From Sipunculus nudus (lineage: Eukaryota; Annelida; Sipuncula; Golfingiida; Sipunculidae): a stretch of DNA of 64,000 nucleotides. The notes under the pieces are model-generated. The model did not search any database. It was given only the letters and a program-made list of their open reading frames with translations, and was not told the origin of the DNA. Position 1 is the first letter of the stretch; each line of letters opens with the position of its first letter. The stretch covers positions 69,372,659 to 69,436,658 of the forward strand of contig CM049313.1 in assembly GCA_026874595.1 (NCBI GenBank), given 5' to 3'. The translations under genes were made by a program, and so were the position numbers. Shown here in pieces: positions 58,271 to 64,000 of this stretch.

Positions 58271-59020
58271 GTAAATTCTGAAGTCTATTGTCTTTATTTG
58301 CCATTCTGACAGGGAAAAGAAATAGTATGCACCTGTTCCCCGGATATAAACCTTTATATTGTAAGTGCAGAGCCTTCGAAAATATAAATCAAATAAATAA
58401 AAATAAATAAACAAATGATAGAATATTCGAACGTCAGAGAAGGACGCAGGGATAGGCAAATCTATAATGTTAAGGCAAGGCGACAATTTAAAGGAACACC
58501 GACAGAGCTGCCCCCCCCCCCCCCCCCCCAAAAAAAAAAAATAAACAATAATAAGGAAACCGCTTATAATTTGTGTACGACTACACCCCATGCACCCACC
58601 TCGACCCCAATCCCAGACCCCAAGACAAACGGGACAAAATCCCTATTCCGGAACTTTATATTTTTCTCAGCTCCAAATACATATTAAGCAATATATATAT
58701 TGTTTAAACTCAAATATTTTTCAGCACTATATTCTTCATAATTCACATTTGATTTAATCATTCTTCACTATTGACTGACGTTTATGGCAATTCAGTGAGG
58801 TGACTGACACATGCAAGGTCCTACATGTAAATTCCTAATATATTTTGCATAATTGGAAGATAATTGAGGTAAACATGAGTAAACTATAAACGGAAAAATT
58901 ATATACATTTTCTTGAAATAAAAAAAAAATGCGTATTTATCATTCCCTGAAAGTGAAAGGGGACAAAAGGTATACTTCGTCCCCCATGCATCCCTAAAAA
59001 AAGTTATTGGGACATGTCCC
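58271..59020. other. Unassigned DNA with C and A runs
   Basis: A C run (58511-58529) is followed at once by an A run (58530-58540). Frames across it are low complexity. No gene. Confidence 0.4.
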
Positions 59021-59295
59021 CCTGTCCTATCTGAACCAAGACCCATGATGCATGCAATAGGACAGGGTGCAGATTGAATCAGCCGAGGTGTGGCGTATTG
59101 ATATTATAAAGCTGGCTTGAGTGTTTCCAAAATGAGTGTTAATTGTTAGAACGCAGGTCTTTAAGAAACGTGAAGAGAGCCACCGATAAACACGGCAGGG
59201 GGTCTTTAAGGCCGTAGCAGGGGAACTGACTGTGTCTGTCGTGATCAACTGGCGATAATTAATGAGCAATGGCGCTAGCACGGAAAGCAGATCAT
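59021..59295. promoter_or_regulatory. Candidate conserved non-coding island 7
   Basis: Complex balanced sequence ending in GCGATAATTAATGAGCAATG (near 59251), a homeodomain-type core. It stops where the (AT)n run begins. Confidence 0.3.
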
Positions 59296-59304
59296 CAGGG
59301 GTGA

Positions 59305-59308
<4 letters not shown>

Positions 59309-59362
<54 letters not shown>
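59309..59362. repeat. (AT)n microsatellite
   Basis: About 54 bases of AT. Confidence 0.95.
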
Positions 59363-59367
<5 letters not shown>

Positions 59368-59539
59368 AACCCAGTTTTATAATGTCGTGAATAAAGATGC
59401 TGTTTTGGGCACGCGGCCTGCGTTGGCTTCTCCAAATATCAGACACAATATCAAAATTTTCATTCGCTTTAATTAAAAATAATCATAAAAACATTGAGAA
59501 GAAGAATACATAATTATGGTAAATAAGATTTAGACATTT

Positions 59540-60310
59540 GTGCATGTTCCGAAAAACCATGCAGATACTATAATGATCCTCGTGACCATACAACATGCGG
59601 AATATGTCAACGGAAACTCATTTATATTTACAAATGGCCATATTTATACACCCCGAGGGATTAACACTTGGCATATTTATTGCCATACGATATTGCAGGA
59701 TTCCAGCTCCTTCAGATATTCCCATTTGTGGACAATACATAAAGGTCTTGTTGTGAAAATACAAACAAGCTAACGCCAAATGTCGCCAACTCAATGGAAA
59801 AGAAACTGCGTCCAGCCAGCAAAAGAAAGAACGGCACCATCGGAAGTTGGCAGATTTAAGGGTGCGAAATAAGGAAAATAAAAACCCGTGACCTATAAAC
59901 ATGCATTAGATGTTCCGAGAGTATTGCAAGGTGTGTCCGCTGGGCCTTTTGGGAATGGCTCGCCTACATAGAACAAAGGTATTGATTGGTAACGATGTTT
60001 ACAGGGGCATACCTCAAACCTGATCCATGGTTCTGTCCCTGTTAACAAATGTGGCGTGTCACAAAGGTCTTCTTGCATAAATCTCTGGTATTCGGAAGTT
60101 TTTTTTTTCCTGACTGGTCTTTTATCACCAGGCACAATAAGGTTCAACAATGCATTTTACTTGTTTGCTTTCGGCAATGTCAGTTCAAAGAGGCAGCAAA
60201 TGTATATAGCTGTATCGGTTTCAGGAAAAAGAGTTGCTCACTTTTTCCATGAGTTTCTGGCAGGCGATGGTTCAAAGAATGAGATACCGCGTTTCTTATG
60301 AAAGCTCAAG
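59540..60310. promoter_or_regulatory. Candidate conserved non-coding island 8
   Basis: Moderate-complexity sequence without long frames. Several 60-95-codon frames on both strands overlap and none resembles a known protein. Confidence 0.25.
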
Positions 60311-60384
60311 GATTACCTACTATACATGTGTTGGAATATTTATAAAACAATGCGTGATTTCTAGCAAAAAAATCATGGTACAAA

Positions 60385-60389
<5 letters not shown>

Positions 60390-60428
<39 letters not shown>
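60390..60428. repeat. (AT)n microsatellite
   Basis: About 38 bases of AT. Confidence 0.95.
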
Positions 60429-60434
<6 letters not shown>

Positions 60435-60715
60435 TTTCATTAGTATTACTAAACAGCCTCGTTAAATGGTCTGCTTAGTTATAATGTAAATCTCAGACCC
60501 TGATAGTAAGGTCTTACACCCTGAACATGCATGAGGTTGTAGCCCTGTTCTTGAATTAAGAGAGTACCTATTGGCTGCTGCTGATCCGTAGTTTAATAAC
60601 TGAAACGGATTTCCTGTCTGTACGTCTTTCTAACTGTCCATGCAGCTGTCTGCCAGTCTGTCAGTATCTTCATTTCCCCCTGTCTGTCTGGGTCTCCATA
60701 TCTCTCTGTTTGTTT

Positions 60716-60718
<3 letters not shown>

Positions 60719-60772
<54 letters not shown>
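60719..60772. repeat. (CT)n microsatellite
   Basis: About 52 bases of CT, preceded by CTGTCTGT-rich sequence from 60612. Confidence 0.95.
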
Positions 60773-60775
<3 letters not shown>

Positions 60776-61789
60776 ACTTACACCTGCATGTATTAAACTT
60801 ATATACGTCAATTGTCACTAATTAATGTCTAACATTTTAGATGCATCGACTGCCATTTCCAAGTAATCTATACATTACTTTGTTCCATATATAAAGATGA
60901 CTGTATATTAGAAGAGCTAAAGTATTTTACATTAGTGTTACAGCGCCCTTAATCACATGACTTTTTATGTGTTTGTATTTCAAAACATCAAGCAAATGGT
61001 CCCATATTCATTATGTGACATGTTACATGTTCAGGTTAATACATGTTTGTACCAATGCCACAAAGTGACAAAAACCTGGGCAGATCGCGTGCCGGATTCT
61101 GTCAACATCCCTACAGACGCCGTTAACTAAACATCAGCCTTAATGCGGCTTGCTTCTAGGATCATTTATATAAAACCTTACTTAATTGAGGGCAGAGACA
61201 GGATCAAACATATCTAAAACGACTGCAGTGCCATAATGTGGTATGTATATATAAAATGCACACAGTACTTATGTAGACAGACCTTTATATATAAGGGTGT
61301 ATACTGCATAACGTGTATCTTTCGGAACACTGGTTAAAAGTCATACAACCATTAGTTGAAACAAAGAGGTTGGTTTTAAAACTTGTCTGTCACTTACCAA
61401 TTCGGAATAATACTACTAATAATAATAATGATCACAATATGATACAATACAATATGATATTTTATAATAAAATACATAATAATAAAACATGATATAAAAT
61501 ATGATATGGCAAATATAATGTCAGGTCTTTGAACATATTATAAGAACAATAAAATATAAAAAAATAAAATACAAAAAAATTGTAATTAATTATAACAAAT
61601 GACGTAAGATATAATATAAAATAATATAATATGATATAACATAATATATAATATAATATAAATAAAATAATATAATAATGTGTAACATATTTCTGCATGT
61701 TAGTAAAATAACCTTAAAAAATCTCTGTCATTACATGTGCTGATCTATCTTCGTATGTTTATTATGTGCATGTATAATATCGATATTAA
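60773..61789. other. Mostly AT-rich unassigned DNA
   Basis: A short balanced block at 61060-61220 (ACGCCGTTAACTAAACATCA within it) may be another small regulatory island. The rest, especially 61400-61690, is low-complexity ATA-rich. No gene. Confidence 0.35.
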
Positions 61790-61829
61790 TATTAATAATA
61801 ATAATAATTATAATATTATCAATAATAAA

Positions 61830-61871
<42 letters not shown>
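61790..61871. repeat. (AAT)n microsatellite
   Basis: AAT trinucleotides over about 80 bases. A smaller TTA cluster lies at 62557-62625. Confidence 0.95.
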
Positions 61872-61873
<2 letters not shown>

Positions 61874-62441
61874 TATTTTTCATTTATCAATTTTTTAGTC
61901 TTTTTTATAACAATAAAAGTAATAATTATCTTTATTTTGGTTGACGATGGTCGCAATGGAATTTTGTTTTGGACTGTCGGGAATGATGCAAACTGTGCCC
62001 TAAAGATGTTCATTTTTCCACAAATCAAGAGATATTTCTTATTATTGTTCGAAGGAGCTATCGCAGCGCCGCCTGTCGGCAGCTTCGTTTTTGGATCAAC
62101 GCAGGAAGCATGTTGTTACTTTGAATCAGGGCCTTAGGTCCCTGGTATGTCACGAGGCTTGTTCTAACCTGTGGGTTCCAGTTCCATATGAGATTTCCAA
62201 AACTGGGGAAAATTAAGTAAATATAACGCAAATGTCAATGCCGAAATAAAACATGTGCATGTAACTCAGTTATTGCTGCTTGACGACGAATTACATTTTT
62301 ATATGTACTAAAAAACTTTTAAATGTTTACTAACAATGAATGATACGGTCCCTAATATACTTTTTTTTTAGATATCTTTACATTTTTTGAGACTCATCAG
62401 GTAATACTCGTTCATTATTATGCACTATTTCATCCCATATA

Positions 62442-62456
62442 CGACAGATGGCGCTA
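62442..62456 (+). promoter_or_regulatory. CTCF-like core, forward
   Basis: CGACAGATGGCGCTA carries the core AGATGGCGCT. The 5' half of the consensus matches poorly. It pairs with an opposite-facing core at about 62804. Confidence 0.25.
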
Positions 62457-62803
62457 TTGTAAACCGAGGATAGGCTGTTCTATTTAATATGAAAAAATAA
62501 CACAACGACACATCCGTGACAGGTGAACATTTTGTGTTGTATTATCAATGAATAAATTATAGTTATTATTATTATTGGTAGTAGTAGTAGCAGTATATAT
62601 AAAAATTAGTATTATTATTATTATAAAAAAATATCATAATCACCATAATTATTATTGATACTATTGTTGTTACTGTTTGTATTATTAACAGTACTATTAA
62701 TATAATTGTCATTAATACCACCATTATTAATATTCCAAGCCAGTCCGGCATAGTGTTTCAGTAAAAGTGCAATATTAATTATGTTTAATTTTTGTGTTTT
62801 ATA

Positions 62804-62818
62804 TAGGCGCCACCTGCA
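62804..62818 (-). promoter_or_regulatory. CTCF-like core, reverse
   Basis: The minus strand reads GTGCAGGTGGCGCCT, with the core CAGGTGGCGCC. The upstream part of the consensus matches poorly. Orientation is convergent with the site at 62442. Confidence 0.25.
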
Positions 62819-62879
62819 CAGGGAGACGTTCACGATCAAGAATACAAAACAGATTATTCCTATCATTCTGCCCTACGGA

Positions 62880-63900
62880 CTTGTTATAAAAATACGTACC
62901 ACTATGCTTTTTTATGCATAACATCCGGTTCAAATTATAGATTTAGTGAGAAAGCGGGTGCAGGCTCAAAAATGAATACGTTAGTATATGGGGTGTTCAT
63001 GATAGTCATAGCGCGCCCGGCACAAATCCGTTTAGCATGATGTATCGGACGCTTACGAGGGTCTAGGCCTCTCAGTATATAAAAATACAACGGCACCTGC
63101 CATGCCGTGGATAAAAACACGGATATAGGGAATGGAGCTAAGCGAGTGGTCCGCAAACAAATAGCCGAAGGGACTTTTGGTATTTTGATACAAAAGAGTT
63201 ATCCGCTGGCCAGTAATAGACGTGTCAACACCGACAAAGATGCATAGGGGCCGTACTGGGGAATGGTGATCCGGGTCCGCTCTGTAGCGACGAGATGAGC
63301 TCAGTGCTCGCGTGCGACCAGCGACCAACAACGCCGGAAAAAAACGCCGCCATCACAGTATAAAGAACAGAGACCAAGCTGGCGTAACAAGAAACAGTTC
63401 AAGGAGACTATTGAGGGTCAGCGTGGTTATCCGGGGATGAATTGAGGTCACGTTTAACTATTACTCACAATAAATAGTCTGTCAATATGCGCATAACGGA
63501 GCACAGCGATTTGCCGCCCGCGATTAGCCTGTGATTACATTTGATACTGACTTTAATCCGACACTCATCTTGCCATTTTGTCACAGACAATGGAGAAATT
63601 GGGGTTATCGGGAAGTGTCGGCGGTGTCACTGACGTTAACGGGATGAAAATCCCTTGATAGTGTGTTCAATTGACTGCTATGCTGGCCGGGCGCAGCAGC
63701 ATATGGACTGGCATAGGGATAGTCCCTCACGTGCGTGTGCTGCGCCCTGCGGCGGCCCGCCGTTTCACAAATGGCATGTCGCTGCCGATCTTCGTTTGCG
63801 CACGGGACTCGCGCGGGCGCTCCGAAGATTAATTACATGCATCACGCCGACTCGTGTCGCGCCCCTGGCGGTCTATAGGGGCGGCATAACTGTCACGTGA
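62880..63900. promoter_or_regulatory. Candidate conserved non-coding island 9 or CpG-rich promoter
   Basis: The last 1 kb is the most GC-balanced part of the right half, with CpG-rich patches (GCGGCGGCCCGCCGTTTCAC near 63749, CGCGCGGGCGCTCCGAAGAT near 63809). Short frames at 62935-63331 and 63655-63900 have no recognisable domain. It may be an enhancer cluster or the upstream edge of a promoter beyond the window. Confidence 0.4.
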
Positions 63901-64000
63901 CCAACTCGACTTGCCCACTGTATTATTCGTTTAATCAGACAATTAATGAAATCGTGATACCTCATAAATTGTTTTGTTAGCTACTCGAGACGCCACTTGC

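Overview
This is a eukaryotic window, most likely from a marine invertebrate and plausibly a mollusc or another lophotrochozoan. It is AT-rich and dense in (AT)n and (GA)n microsatellites and in degenerate transposons, and I see no intact host gene. The organism call is an inference. It rests on the general character of the DNA and on one dispersed repeat (3.83-4.13 kb) that I remember as common in mollusc genomes.

Region 0-23 kb is a stack of insertions. A segment of about 2 kb at the left edge (1-2056) occurs again as a second copy spread over 8193-22860. Copy 2 was split twice. A 4,168-bp terminal-inverted-repeat (TIR) element (8832-12999, CACTC ends, TA target duplication) sits in it, and copy 1 still shows the empty site. 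An 8.7-kb hAT-like element (13627-22313, 19-bp perfect TIR starting CAGGG) also sits in it. Inside the hAT-like element lies a degenerate LTR retrotransposon (15099-21767). Its pol order is protease - integrase - reverse transcriptase - RNase H, although its domains are Ty3/gypsy type. That order and the SCAN-like capsid match the Gmr1 clade.

Region 23-36 kb holds a CTCF-like motif, a TIR element at 24897-26815, and two satellite arrays that abut. The first has a 62-bp unit (27.32-29.49 kb) with local dimers. The second has a 49-bp unit (29.50-35.43 kb) with 735-bp and 1,466-bp higher-order duplications. Long minus-strand open frames in the second array are by-products of the repeat.

Region 36-53 kb contains at least six different non-autonomous elements whose ends are arrays of short palindromes. 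Each family has its own word (for example CATCTGCAGATG, ACCCCGGGGT, GCCTAGGC, ATCTCGAGAT). The same interval has a tRNA(Leu/Ser)-like core inside a 140-bp inverted repeat. This set is the best candidate for something not well described.

Region 39.6-64 kb alternates AT-rich DNA with islands of balanced, complex, mostly non-coding sequence that look like conserved regulatory elements. They could belong to a developmental-gene landscape lying outside the window. Nothing here identifies the target gene.
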